Below, piece by piece: positions 1 to 10,194 of a stretch of 64,000 nucleotides of DNA. The translations under genes were made by a program, and so were the position numbers. Origin of the DNA: an uncultured Gammaproteobacteria bacterium (GTDB lineage: Bacteria > Pseudomonadota > Gammaproteobacteria > Pseudomonadales > Pseudohongiellaceae); NCBI GenBank assembly GCA_913060975.1, contig CAJXVC010000003.1, forward strand, positions 62,001-126,000, written 5' to 3'. The notes beneath the pieces were generated by a model, which had not been told where the DNA came from, searched no databases, and was given only the letters and a program-made list of their open reading frames with translations. How positions within the stretch are numbered: the stretch's first letter is position 1; every line of letters starts with the position of its first letter.

Positions 1-13
1 ATCAGGAAGTCGC

Positions 14-922
14 ATGTCAGATTCAGCCCATATTGATGCATTGCGTGAATTCTTTGCTGTCCAACAATCTGAAGCGCGGCGGGTTTTTCATGGGCGTGGC
101 CATAGCTATCCGGGATTGGAGCATTTGTGTGTGGATTGGTACGGGCCGGTATTGCTGGTCAGTAACTATGCCGAACAAGCTTTAGACGACACGCTGTTTG
201 AGTCAATCCAGCAAGTGGATAGTGCCCGGCAAATTCGCTCGATCGTTGTGCAGCAACGCAATGTCATCGGCGCGCCCGCCGAGACTGTTTGGGGGGAGGC
301 GGTAGAAGAAGTAATCGTGCTGGAAAATGGTCTGCGCTTTGAAGTCCACCCCGGACGGCGTCAGAACGCTGGACTGTTTCTTGATATGCGCCTGATGCGT
401 CAGTGGTTAACAACGCAGTGCCGTGGCTGCAATGTGCTGAATCTGTTTGCCTATACCTGTTCGTTATCAGTTGCTGCCCTTGCCGGTGGCGCGAGTCAGG
501 TCGTGAACGTGGATGTCAGCAAGCCCAGTATCGCCTGGGGTAGCAGGAATCACCGACTAAATGGGCAGGACGAACGGCAAGTCAAAACTGTGCCGCACAA
601 CCTCTTCACTTCGTGGCGGCGCATCCAGCAGTACGGGCGTTATGATCTGGTTATTATCGACCCGCCGACGCGGCAACGTGGCAGTTTTGATGCCAGCAAG
701 GATTACGCCGCTGTATTAAAAAAGTTACCCAAACTGCTGAATCCGGGCGGGCGCTTTATTGCAGCGCTAAACAGCCCCTTTCTCGGCGCCGATTTTGTGC
801 TGGAACAGGTACATCGCTTCTTGCCAGAAGCGGAACTGCTTGAGCGCTTGCCGATTGCTCCCGAGTTCCCTGAATCCGACCCTGAAAAAGGCTTAAAGAT
901 ATTTTTGTTCTGCTTGTCTTAA
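14..922 (+). CDS. class I SAM-dependent methyltransferase (RlmI/RlmK C-terminal-like)
   Basis: ORF with LNLFAYTCSLSVAAL SAM motif and VIIDPPT catalytic-type motif. Confidence 0.85.
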   Translation: MSDSAHIDALREFFAVQQSEARRVFHGRGHSYPGLEHLCVDWYGPVLLVSNYAEQALDDTLFESIQQVDSARQIRSIVVQQRNVIGAPAETVWGEAVEEVIVLENGLRFEVHPGRRQNAGLFLDMRLMRQWLTTQCRGCNVLNLFAYTCSLSVAALAGGASQVVNVDVSKPSIAWGSRNHRLNGQDERQVKTVPHNLFTSWRRIQQYGRYDLVIIDPPTRQRGSFDASKDYAAVLKKLPKLLNPGGRFIAALNSPFLGADFVLEQVHRFLPEAELLERLPIAPEFPESDPEKGLKIFLFCLS

Positions 923-1006
923 GCGTATTGCGCTGGGTAAAGCATAGCGCTGTCATTGAACTGTCAACTGACTGCCACCTTCCCGCAATAATGAATACCT
1001 ACAATT

Positions 1007-1050
1007 GCACCCATCTATTCAGGCGCACAGGCCTGACTCAATGTGGGTGC
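1007..1050 (+). ncRNA. candidate structured RNA / 3'UTR hairpin (GCACCCA...TGGGTGC with inner TCAGGC...GCCTGA)
   Basis: nested perfect inverted repeats 1007-1013/1044-1050 and 1019-1024/1031-1036, followed by a terminator at 1108. Confidence 0.3.
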
Positions 1051-1107
1051 TACTGACTGATGTTTGCAGTCGTAATGGCTGTCTTAACATTCACGTAGCT
1101 TTTAATA

Positions 1108-1133
1108 GGCCCGGTTTTACCGGGCCTTTTTTT
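1108..1133 (+). terminator. Rho-independent terminator
   Basis: GGCCCGG-TTTTA-CCGGGCC followed by a T tract. Confidence 0.85.
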
Positions 1134-1171
1134 GCCTGTCATTTGCCTGTCTGGGACTGGGATTCAGTGCC

Positions 1172-1561
1172 TCAAGGTTCTAGCAGGGCGGCGACTTCAC
1201 TGGCGCTAATGGGCTCCCCGGAATTGCTCCAGGCATTGCGCACATAATTGATAAGAGCAGCCATTTCAGTCTCGTCCAGCGCGCCTTTAAAGGATGGCAT
1301 CTCGCCACGGCCGATAATTAATACGAAAGCCACATCTGCGCCACTGCCGCGTACAACTTCACTGCCGTCCAAAGCCGGATATACGTTTGCAATCCCACGG
1401 CCGTTGCTTTGATGGCACTCGGCGCAATTGGCAAGAAACAGGGCTTCGCCCCTCTCTTGTTGGGCTTGGCTGGGCAGGCTGAACAGCATGATGTTCGTAG
1501 CAACAATGCTGGCTATGAAACGTGCGGATTGGGAGCGTGGTACTGCCATGTAAGAGGTCAA
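1172..1561 (-). CDS. c-type cytochrome, secreted
   Basis: signal peptide, CAECH heme motif, distal MPSF methionine. Confidence 0.85.
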   Translation of the reverse strand: MTSYMAVPRSQSARFIASIVATNIMLFSLPSQAQQERGEALFLANCAECHQSNGRGIANVYPALDGSEVVRGSGADVAFVLIIGRGEMPSFKGALDETEMAALINYVRNAWSNSGEPISASEVAALLEP

Positions 1562-1772
1562 TCATTCTTGGTCATGAAATAAAAAAGACTATAGCACGAT
1601 CCAAATCATGAGCGGATCATCTGCCGCGCACTCCTTGCGTGTAATGAGTTAGAATTCGGCTTTTACAGCACTATATAGCGCTATACCGTATTACACTTAA
1701 CGCACTGCGCTTGGTGCGACTATTAAAAGTTCCACGGAGCCAAGCGGCCAGTTTCAGGCAAGGATTTCAGGT

Positions 1773-2597
1773 ATGACAGAAGTATTAACGGCACAGCCAG
1801 GTGTGCTGAGTCAGGCGCAGATTGATGAATTCCATGAGCGAGGAATTCTGCAGGTCGATTTCAGCTTTGCACCCGGGTTGCTCGAGACGATCAAGACCAA
1901 GGTTTATCCGCATTACCCGGCTGATTTTCGCAACGGAAAAGCAGATAACACTCGCCTACAGGATGCCTGGAAATGCGTCGATGAAGCGCGACAATTGGCT
2001 GCTGACCCGCGTGTGCTTGCTGCGTTGGAACAACTCCTGGGCCGCAAAGCGCTACCTTTTCAGACATTGAACTTTCCGGTCGGCACACGACAACTGGCGC
2101 ATTCCGATACGATTCATTTTAGTACCTTGCCAGCAGGCTATATGGTTGGCGTTTGGGTCGCGCTGGAGGACATCGATGCAGAAAATGGGCCGCTCATTTA
2201 TTACCCGGGTTCGCAAAAATTGCCTTACTATGGAATGCATGATTTCGATCTGGAGCCTGGCTATCACAACTATCACATCTACGAACAGCGCATTCAGGAA
2301 CTGATCGAGAAGGAAGGTTTCGAGCCAGAGTACGGTACGATCAGGAAGGGCCAGGCTATCATTTGGCATGCCAATGTACTGCATGGCGGTGCCCCTCAAA
2401 AAGACATGTCTCGTTCCCGGCACTCACAAGTCACGCACTACTACTTTGATGGTTGCAAGTACTACACGCCAATGGAAAGTACGGCCGATGAAAAGACTTA
2501 CAGGCAACCTGAGTGGATCACGAATCAGCCTTATCAAATGCCAGAACAGCCTGGTTTTCTGCGGCGCGTATTGCGCAAGCTGGGTGTGGCGACCTGA
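1773..2597 (+). CDS. phytanoyl-CoA dioxygenase family protein
   Basis: HSDTIHF and WHANVLHGG iron-ligand motifs. Confidence 0.8.
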   Translation: MTEVLTAQPGVLSQAQIDEFHERGILQVDFSFAPGLLETIKTKVYPHYPADFRNGKADNTRLQDAWKCVDEARQLAADPRVLAALEQLLGRKALPFQTLNFPVGTRQLAHSDTIHFSTLPAGYMVGVWVALEDIDAENGPLIYYPGSQKLPYYGMHDFDLEPGYHNYHIYEQRIQELIEKEGFEPEYGTIRKGQAIIWHANVLHGGAPQKDMSRSRHSQVTHYYFDGCKYYTPMESTADEKTYRQPEWITNQPYQMPEQPGFLRRVLRKLGVAT

Positions 2598-2698
2598 AGC
2601 CGCGGGCTTGTAGGTGTGTGCTATAGATCAGTAGCCTGAAGGTTCGCTACGCACAACAAATGTCTGCAAAAATAAAGCACGAATAAAAAGGTCTCGTC

Positions 2699-4207
2699 AT
2701 GGTGGCTTTGGCCCGCATTCAACAGGCACAGTGTCGCCTTGGTCGTTTTCACACATTAAAGATTGCCGATTTTAGTATTAGTGCTGGGGAGCACTGGTGT
2801 GTGTTCGGCGCCAATGGCGCAGGTAAATCTGTCCTCGCCGAACTGTTATCGGGCAAGCGCCGAGATAGTCACCACTATGTTGAGTACGCCGGGCAATTTG
2901 ATCCTGGACTGGACGTCTTCGTCGTGTCTTTTGAAGAGCAGCAACGCCTGTGGCAACGAGACAATCGGCTTGATATCAGCGAATACAGTGCTGATGGACA
3001 GGATCTGGGCACGCAGGTCAGCGAACTGATCACTGCCGCTCGGCCACGCAGCGAACAGGAGCCGGACTTGCTGGCAGCGTTGATTACCTCGCTGGATCTG
3101 CAAGCGCTGTTAAGCAAAGGAATTCGTTATCTTTCGTCCGGACAATTGCGTCGGGCCATGATCGCGCGCGGTCTCTATGGTGTGCTGTTCAAACCGGAGC
3201 GCATGCTAATCCTCGATGAACCCATGGAAAGCATCGATCGGCATTCTCGGCAACGCATCCGTGATTGCATTGACCAGTATCGCTCGCACGGTTTTGCCAG
3301 CCTTGAACTGTGCCGGCGTGTTGCTGACATTCCTGCCGGGATTACGCATCTGGCACTACTACAGGAATTGCAATTGCTTGAGCAGGGTGAGCCTGACCAC
3401 ATTCGCTCGTCCAAAGTTTTCAAGGCTCTGGCGGACCCGCAGCCACAGATACCCCGGCAACTCCCTGCACTGCCGGTTGCAGAACCAGCATCTGATTCTG
3501 ATGATGCAGCTCCACTGATTGAGCTTCGCAACGTGCAAGCCTCTTATGGCCAGACTAAAGTGCTGAGCGACGTGTGTTGGCGCATGACGACATCTGATCA
3601 TGTGGTGATCGACGGACCCAACGGCTGTGGCAAATCGACTCTGCTCAGTTTAATTGATGGCGAGAATCATATGGCCTATGGTCAGGATGTATTCCTGTTC
3701 GGCAAAAGAAAGGGCAGTGGTGAGACAATCTGGGAAGTGAAAGCCAGGTTCGGCATCGTGTCGAACGATCTGCACAACAAATACATTAAAGGCTGGCGGG
3801 TTTTAGCTGTCGTCGTTTCAGGGTTTTTCGATACAGTTGGGCTCTATGATGACAGCGGCAGTCGCGAACAGATGCAGGCGCAGCAATGGTTGACTGCGTT
3901 GGGCCTGGCTGACTACGCATCACGTTACTATGATGAACTCTCTTATGGTCAGCAGAGGCTGGTATTGCTGGCACGTGCAATGGTCAAGCAGCCAGCCATT
4001 CTGATTCTTGATGAGCCTTGTGTCGGCCTCGACGATTTTCACCGTCGCATGGTGCTCGGTGTGCTGGATCGCATCGCCGCACAGTTACCGACACAGTTGA
4101 TCTATGTCAGTCACGTCGCCGGCGAACAGCCGACCTGTATCAATTCCCGAATTACATTCAGGGAGCTCGATGGCGGCGGGCATACCATTGAGCAAACTCA
4201 CTGTTAG
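2699..4207 (+). CDS. modF: ModF-like tandem ABC ATPase
   Basis: two Walker A (GANGAGKS, GPNGCGKS) and two Walker B sites; GSGETIWEVK region resembles E. coli ModF. Confidence 0.75.
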   Translation: MVALARIQQAQCRLGRFHTLKIADFSISAGEHWCVFGANGAGKSVLAELLSGKRRDSHHYVEYAGQFDPGLDVFVVSFEEQQRLWQRDNRLDISEYSADGQDLGTQVSELITAARPRSEQEPDLLAALITSLDLQALLSKGIRYLSSGQLRRAMIARGLYGVLFKPERMLILDEPMESIDRHSRQRIRDCIDQYRSHGFASLELCRRVADIPAGITHLALLQELQLLEQGEPDHIRSSKVFKALADPQPQIPRQLPALPVAEPASDSDDAAPLIELRNVQASYGQTKVLSDVCWRMTTSDHVVIDGPNGCGKSTLLSLIDGENHMAYGQDVFLFGKRKGSGETIWEVKARFGIVSNDLHNKYIKGWRVLAVVVSGFFDTVGLYDDSGSREQMQAQQWLTALGLADYASRYYDELSYGQQRLVLLARAMVKQPAILILDEPCVGLDDFHRRMVLGVLDRIAAQLPTQLIYVSHVAGEQPTCINSRITFRELDGGGHTIEQTHC

Positions 4208-4638
4208 CTGCGGATATAGTTTTCCAGATGTTCGATGGTCTCCTGCTGATCATCGATGACATCTTTGACCAGGTCTCCAATCGAAAGAATGCCAACGACA
4301 TTTTCGCCTTCGAGTACCGGTAGATGGCGAATTCTGTGTCTGGACATCAGACCAAGTGAATCCCGGACCATGTCAGAAGGGCTTACCGTGATCAGATCGG
4401 TGCTCATGATCTGACCCACCAGGGTCTCACGCGAAGCGCGGCCTTTGAGAATTACTTCTCTCGCATAGTCTCGTTCCGACAATATGCCTGCAAGCCTGTC
4501 TCCGGAGAGGACCAGCAGAGCGCCGATATGTTTATCGGCCATGAGTTGAATTGCGGAAAATACGGTGTCGTCTGGCGCTACTGACCAGACAAGTGCGGAC
4601 TGCTTTTGCTTCAGGATCTGTTGTACTGTGTGCATCAT
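4204..4638 (-). CDS. CBS domain-containing protein
   Basis: two CBS repeats (GALLVLSGDRLAGILSERDYAR; RHLPVLEGENVVGILSIGDLVK). Confidence 0.9.
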   Translation of the reverse strand: MMHTVQQILKQKQSALVWSVAPDDTVFSAIQLMADKHIGALLVLSGDRLAGILSERDYAREVILKGRASRETLVGQIMSTDLITVSPSDMVRDSLGLMSRHRIRHLPVLEGENVVGILSIGDLVKDVIDDQQETIEHLENYIRS

Positions 4639-4665
4639 TCACTCCTTCTTGGGGAGTGACGGCAA

Positions 4666-5232
4666 TCAGTTTACCCGTGACAGAGCAATATTGGCGTAAC
4701 CAAGGTTATTGGAATAGAAGCCATATGTGTCGTTCACAAACAGGGTGAGTGTGCCGTCACAAGCTGCGACGAATTGATAATTACCACTGATTGAATCTTT
4801 GCTGAGGTCCGACACGCCTTGCAAACTGGCGCTACTGCAACGAGGTTGAAACAACATTAATTCGAACCACTGATGTTGGCGTGAGCGACGCGTTGTGCCT
4901 AAAAAGCTCAGCGGCATAAGATTGTTGGAGAAGCCAAATTCGTTAATCGCTTCGCCATTGTCGTTTTCTTCGATCCAGCCATCAATCCAGTTTGACAGCG
5001 TGACAACATCGAGCACATAGGTATTGCCTTCCTGGAGAATAATGCCTGTATCCAGGTTGGTAACAGAGGTGAAGAAATCCACGCTGATAGAATCACCCGG
5101 CGCCAAAACAGTGGCTGCGTCTCGATCACTCGAAGACTGAATGGCTGGAACCGAGCAGGCAGTCAAGAGCATCACTGTTGCACAGATAATCACTGCTGAT
5201 TTCGAGAATCTGCTGGCCGTATGTAATGTCAT
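4666..5232 (-). CDS. hypothetical lipoprotein
   Basis: lipobox-like MLLTACS; no recognised domain. Confidence 0.55.
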   Translation of the reverse strand: MTLHTASRFSKSAVIICATVMLLTACSVPAIQSSSDRDAATVLAPGDSISVDFFTSVTNLDTGIILQEGNTYVLDVVTLSNWIDGWIEENDNGEAINEFGFSNNLMPLSFLGTTRRSRQHQWFELMLFQPRCSSASLQGVSDLSKDSISGNYQFVAACDGTLTLFVNDTYGFYSNNLGYANIALSRVN

Positions 5233-5529
5233 TTTTCCGTCCTCGGTTCGACTTTCAGTCTGGGCTTGTCGTGTCGCCGGAGACCGCCTTCAGTCATTCC
5301 TGAAACTGCTCTCCAGCGCGATGGCTGCATGCCGGCCGCTGCTTCCTGGCTCAGGCATGCAGACAGTCTAACTTGAGTCCTCGCCAAGCTCAATTCCCAT
5401 ATGAGCTGGCCTAATTCGACGTCAGGTGCTGCACGGAAGGCGGGAGTACGCTAATGTTAGTGCCAGAACGACAGGCTGCTGGAAAAGGCATGCCTGGTGC
5501 GGTTAGATGAGGGGGATTGCATAGCGGCC

Positions 5530-6333
5530 ATGAAGATTACTGTACTGGCTAACAGGGATTTGCCAGCCTGTCTGGCATTGAATTATCTGTGGTCACACCT
5601 GAAAGAGCATGACGTCACAGTGTTCTTGTCTTCCCACGTAGGAAAACCGCAGGGCCGCCCAGCGGCGCTTGAGCATTTGGCATTTTTTGAACAGACTTTA
5701 TGTAATGAATTGCTGTTTCCGGCACTGGATTCAGCAAGTTCTTCAGCCGATGCGGGGTTGATGACATTCAATCAACTTGCCAGTCACTGCGTTAAGCCAA
5801 TGCGGTTGCTCAGCCGGATTAACGAGGGGGAGGGTCTGGCGCTGTTTTCCAGTTCCGAACCGGATCTGGTGATTTCCATCCGCTTCGGGTTGATTCTCCG
5901 GGAACCGGTCCTGGCGATTCCGCCGGCTGGAGTTCTGAATCTGCATTCCGGTTTATTGCCAGATTACAAAGGTGTCATGGCGACATTCCGCGCAATGCTC
6001 AATGGTGACAATGAAATCGGTACGACTTTGCATTTTATCGACGATGCCGGTATCGATACGGGTCGCGTCGTCGGTATGACCAGGCTACCAGTTGATCGTA
6101 GCCATTCTTATTTCTGGCATGTGCTCGGCCTGTATGAACAGGGTTGTGAGTTGCTGGGGCAAACCATTACTAGAATAGCTTCCGGTGAGGCAATTGCTGG
6201 CACAGCTCAAGCGAGCACTGGCAATTATTACAGTTTTCCCGATGCGCACGAGTTGCGGGCATTCAGCGAGCAAGGTTTGCAGTTATGGAGCCCTGCAGAT
6301 GTGGTTGCCATAGGGCGGCGGTTTTTAGGTTAG
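5530..6333 (+). CDS. formyltransferase family protein
   Basis: GVLNLHSGLLPDYKGVMATFRAM and GTTLHFIDDAGIDTG motifs of the methionyl-tRNA formyltransferase/GART superfamily; start reset to MKITVLAN. Confidence 0.75.
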   Translation: MKITVLANRDLPACLALNYLWSHLKEHDVTVFLSSHVGKPQGRPAALEHLAFFEQTLCNELLFPALDSASSSADAGLMTFNQLASHCVKPMRLLSRINEGEGLALFSSSEPDLVISIRFGLILREPVLAIPPAGVLNLHSGLLPDYKGVMATFRAMLNGDNEIGTTLHFIDDAGIDTGRVVGMTRLPVDRSHSYFWHVLGLYEQGCELLGQTITRIASGEAIAGTAQASTGNYYSFPDAHELRAFSEQGLQLWSPADVVAIGRRFLG

Positions 6334-6501
6334 CCGGGGCTAACTGGCTTGTTGCGAGAGTTGCTCGCAGTATTCTGAAAAGCTCTTGCCAGCTACACAA
6401 GGGGTACTTGGATGCCCGGCTACAAAAATGACTTTACAATGTTAAGCAGGCGCTGATTGTGGGCGTGCACATCTTTCAACATACTCAGTCAAGGAGACAA
6501 C

Positions 6502-7125
6502 ATGAGTGATATTCATTTTTACACCAACCCCCAATCTCGAGGCCGTATCGTTCATTGGTTATTGGAGGAGCTGGGCGAACCTTACGAAACCCATTATCTG
6601 CAATACGGCGGCTCCATGAAGGAGCCCGAGTATCTGGCTATTAATCCCATGGGTAAGGTGCCAGCTATCACGCATAAGGGCGCTGTAGTTACAGAAGTGC
6701 CAGCCATTTGCGCCTATCTGGCTTCTGCCTATCCGCAGAGTGGGTTACTGCCACCCGCCGGGTCCCCTGCATCAGCAGCGTATTTCCGCTGGTTGTTTTT
6801 TGCTGCCGGACCAGTAGAGCAAGCTGTGACGACTAAGTCGATGGGCTGGCAGGCCACTGCAGAGCAGCAGCCAACCTTAGGTTTTGGCAGTTACGATGCG
6901 ACGATCAATACACTAGAGTTGGCGTTGGCCAATGGCCTATATATCTGCGGGGAGCAGTTCACCGCTGCCGATGTCTATGTTGGGTCCCACTTGACTTGGG
7001 GGTTGATGTTCGAGACCATCGAAAAGCGTCCCAAGTTTGTTGAGTATGTCGAACGTCTGGCAACTCGACCCGCTGCAGTCAGGGCCAATACGATTAATGA
7101 GGAACAGTTGAAGAAGAGCCAATAA
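6502..7125 (+). CDS. glutathione S-transferase
   Basis: N-terminal thioredoxin-like fold, AINPMGKVPAI motif; start reset to MSDIHFY. Confidence 0.85.
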   Translation: MSDIHFYTNPQSRGRIVHWLLEELGEPYETHYLQYGGSMKEPEYLAINPMGKVPAITHKGAVVTEVPAICAYLASAYPQSGLLPPAGSPASAAYFRWLFFAAGPVEQAVTTKSMGWQATAEQQPTLGFGSYDATINTLELALANGLYICGEQFTAADVYVGSHLTWGLMFETIEKRPKFVEYVERLATRPAAVRANTINEEQLKKSQ

Positions 7126-7178
7126 GTAAAACAGCTAATAATACTGTCTGCACTTAACGCAGAAGGAGAATAAAAACA

Positions 7179-8231
7179 ATGTCATTTCTTGCACTCTCTC
7201 CTGCGCAACATTCGGCACATTTCATTACCTTGTCTTCTGTGTTTTTCCGGACAGCCTTGCTGGGCGCCCTTGTCTGTGTCGCTATCCCGGCGCTAGCGCA
7301 GCCAGCTGCGCAAGCGTACGAGCCACCACGGACAGTCTATGGGCGCCCCGATTTACAGGGAACCTGGTCTAATGCTTCTATTACTACACTAGAACGAAAC
7401 GGACGTTATGAACGCCTAACCTTGAGTGATGATGAGATCGCCAGAGCAACTTCCCAACACCCACAAAATGTGCGACTTGCTACCGATGACAATATGGTAG
7501 CCGGTGAGCTGCCGGATGGAACTGACTTGTCGAGGGGGCGTGGCTACAATGCTTTCTGGATCGATCCGGGTACGCAGTTCGGAGTCATCGATGGCGAATA
7601 CCGAACGTCATGGATTGTTGAACCAGCCGACGGCCGGATTCCCTATTCCGAGCAAGGCGAGCAGCTACGGTCCGCGTTACGCAACAAGAACGCCGGATCA
7701 GATGGGCCAGAAGCCCGCCCCTTGGCCGAGCGCTGTATTAGCACCAATATGCGAGTCGGCCCGCCGATGATTAACGGGCTTTATAACAATAATTATGAGA
7801 TCATCCAGACCGAAGATTATGTGGTTATTCGCACTGAAATGGTGAGCCATGCACGCATAGTCAGATTAAATCAGGAGCACCAGATGGATACGATCAAACC
7901 AATGTTTGGTGAGTCCGTCGGGTATTGGGATGGCGATACACTGGTTGTGGAAACAACCAACTTTCACCCCCTGCAAGAAGAAGCTAGCATCAGCCTCTCG
8001 CCCCAGGGGCGTGTTCTGGAACAATTTACCCGCGTGTCGGCTGAGCAGATCCTTTATGAATTTACTGTAGAGGATCCACGCTACTATTCACAGCCCTGGC
8101 ATGGCGAGGCGAGATTTCTGCCAGCAGCGGGCAATGTGTTTGAGTTTGCCTGTCATGAAGGCAACTATGCGCTTGGCGCCATTCTTGGCGGCGCCAGACG
8201 AGAAGAATTGCAACAAGAGCTGGAGCGATAG
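7179..8231 (+). CDS. conserved secreted hypothetical protein
   Basis: signal peptide then PRTVYGRPDLQGTWSNA, which I recognise as a recurring uncharacterised family. Confidence 0.6.
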   Translation: MSFLALSPAQHSAHFITLSSVFFRTALLGALVCVAIPALAQPAAQAYEPPRTVYGRPDLQGTWSNASITTLERNGRYERLTLSDDEIARATSQHPQNVRLATDDNMVAGELPDGTDLSRGRGYNAFWIDPGTQFGVIDGEYRTSWIVEPADGRIPYSEQGEQLRSALRNKNAGSDGPEARPLAERCISTNMRVGPPMINGLYNNNYEIIQTEDYVVIRTEMVSHARIVRLNQEHQMDTIKPMFGESVGYWDGDTLVVETTNFHPLQEEASISLSPQGRVLEQFTRVSAEQILYEFTVEDPRYYSQPWHGEARFLPAAGNVFEFACHEGNYALGAILGGARREELQQELER

Positions 8232-8637
8232 ATAGTGCATTTTAAAGAGATATTTAAAAAGCCATAGAAAAAGCGTTAGATTACATAAGAGTCAGGGTAA
8301 AATCTGGTTCGCAACAATAATTTTAAAGTGGCAACCAGTTTGGCTGGAACGGCTCAACTGGCCGCGAGTGCCATGTGACCTATCATGGTGCATGTGGTGG
8401 TCGACGAAACTGGAGTGGGTGCAATGGTTCGCCACAAGCGAGTTGGGTTGGGTGTTGAAATCATACTTTAAGACTGATTGCAGAACGAAAAGGCTTGGCA
8501 GTTCCCATGTCAGTCTGTTTGACGGTGCGCTCTTCACTGTCAATCGCTCACGAATAATCCGGTAACCCGGATACAGCTACAAACTATCAATATCAAAATC
8601 AACAACAGGCTGTGTTGCATAGCCAGTGAGGACTGTT

Positions 8638-9489
8638 ATGGATAGATTTACGTATTCAAAAACTATTGGAGCCTTTGTTCTGTGTGCTTTAATAAGTTTG
8701 CAAATTTCTGCACAAAGCGAACTGACTATCGAGCCAGTAAAGGACGGTCTTTATATGATTGTCGGGCCTGGTGGTAACGTTGGTGTGCGGGTGACGCCAG
8801 AAGGTGTCATTCTGATTGATGATAAATTCCCGCGCAATTTTGATGAAATTCAGTCGTTGGTTGCGAGTGTCAGCGACGAACCAGTGAAATACGTTATAAA
8901 TTCACACCATCATGGCGATCATACTGGCAGTAATGCCGGGTATATTCAGATTGCCGAGATTATTGCCCACAAGAATGCGCGCGACAATATGCTGCGCGGC
9001 AATCAGGATGCACCGCCTCGATTGGTTTATAGTCAGGAAACGTCTGTCTTTCTTGGTGGCGCTGAAGTCAGGGCTTATTACATGGGCACCGGCCATACCA
9101 ATGGTGATTCGGTGATCTACTTTCCAGATTTGAAAACCGTGCACGGAGGTGACCTGTTGCATGGCATCGCACCATTTATCGACTATGCGAATGGCGGTAG
9201 CAGCCGCGGGTGGGTCAGTACTATCAATGGCATGTTAGAGCTGGACTTTGATACCGCAATTCCGGGGCATGGCGCATTGATGGACAGACGCGATGTGTTG
9301 GCCTTTCGTAATCAGATGGAAGCTGTACGTGACCATATGAAGGCTTTAATTCGCGACGGCACGACAGCTGAGCAAGCTCCAGAAATGATCCAGAATCCCG
9401 ATCTGAGTTGGACTCAGGCTGCAGATGGTTTATTTATGCAACGCAGTGTTCCGGGCTTCTATGCGGAGATTGCTCGTGAGCTTGAGTAA
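8638..9489 (+). CDS. secreted MBL-fold metallo-hydrolase
   Basis: NSHHHGDHTG HxHxDH motif, signal peptide. Confidence 0.9.
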   Translation: MDRFTYSKTIGAFVLCALISLQISAQSELTIEPVKDGLYMIVGPGGNVGVRVTPEGVILIDDKFPRNFDEIQSLVASVSDEPVKYVINSHHHGDHTGSNAGYIQIAEIIAHKNARDNMLRGNQDAPPRLVYSQETSVFLGGAEVRAYYMGTGHTNGDSVIYFPDLKTVHGGDLLHGIAPFIDYANGGSSRGWVSTINGMLELDFDTAIPGHGALMDRRDVLAFRNQMEAVRDHMKALIRDGTTAEQAPEMIQNPDLSWTQAADGLFMQRSVPGFYAEIARELE

Positions 9490-9598
9490 CCAAAGTTCGT
9501 TGACCTTCGTCAAAGTCTGCAACGCCTATACATTCATAATAGTCATGCATGTACAGCCGGTGTGAAATTTAATAGGTATCTCCTGGAGGATCAGCCTG

Positions 9599-10003
9599 AT
9601 GGTAGAAGAAATTGAGTTAGAGAAGCTGTTGACGCTGTTGCAGCCCACTCTGCTCGAAGATGAGTTCGTTTTCTGCACCATAGATCCGGTACCGTTCGGT
9701 GAGCTGGATGCATTGAATCCGCTTGCCTGTTATCACGAAAAGGAAGGGCTGAGTTTGTTGCTTAAACGCACTGCAGCGGATGAGGCAGGTATCAAATACC
9801 AATTCGTGTCGCGCTGTATCACGCTTTCTGTGCACTCGAGTTTGAGTGCGGTAGGCTTTACAGCGGCGGTTTCGTCCAAGCTGGCTGCACACGGCATCCC
9901 AGCCAACGTGATTGCTGCCTATTACCATGATCATGTCTTTGTACCTGCAGACAGGGCCGAAATAGCGCTTAAATTGCTTACCGAGTTTGAGCGCAGACGC
10001 TAG
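9599..10003 (+). CDS. ACT-domain-like protein
   Basis: two ACT-like halves (FVFCTIDPVPFG; SAVGFTAAVSSKLAAHGIPANVIAAYYHDHVFVP). Confidence 0.7.
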   Translation: MVEEIELEKLLTLLQPTLLEDEFVFCTIDPVPFGELDALNPLACYHEKEGLSLLLKRTAADEAGIKYQFVSRCITLSVHSSLSAVGFTAAVSSKLAAHGIPANVIAAYYHDHVFVPADRAEIALKLLTEFERRR

Positions 10004-10194
10004 GTAGTCAATATTTCTATAAGGGATAGCAAGAGTTGACCCTGTGCTGTCAGACTACCGTTTGTTTCGCTTCATCCTCGACTGACTTGGCCTCCTGCAC
10101 TCTTCCTGATACTACTGCATGGCAACGGCACTACTCATCAAAGCAATGCGCTCTTAAATCTAAATACTTAAATAGTGCTTCCAAGAGGTCTGTC

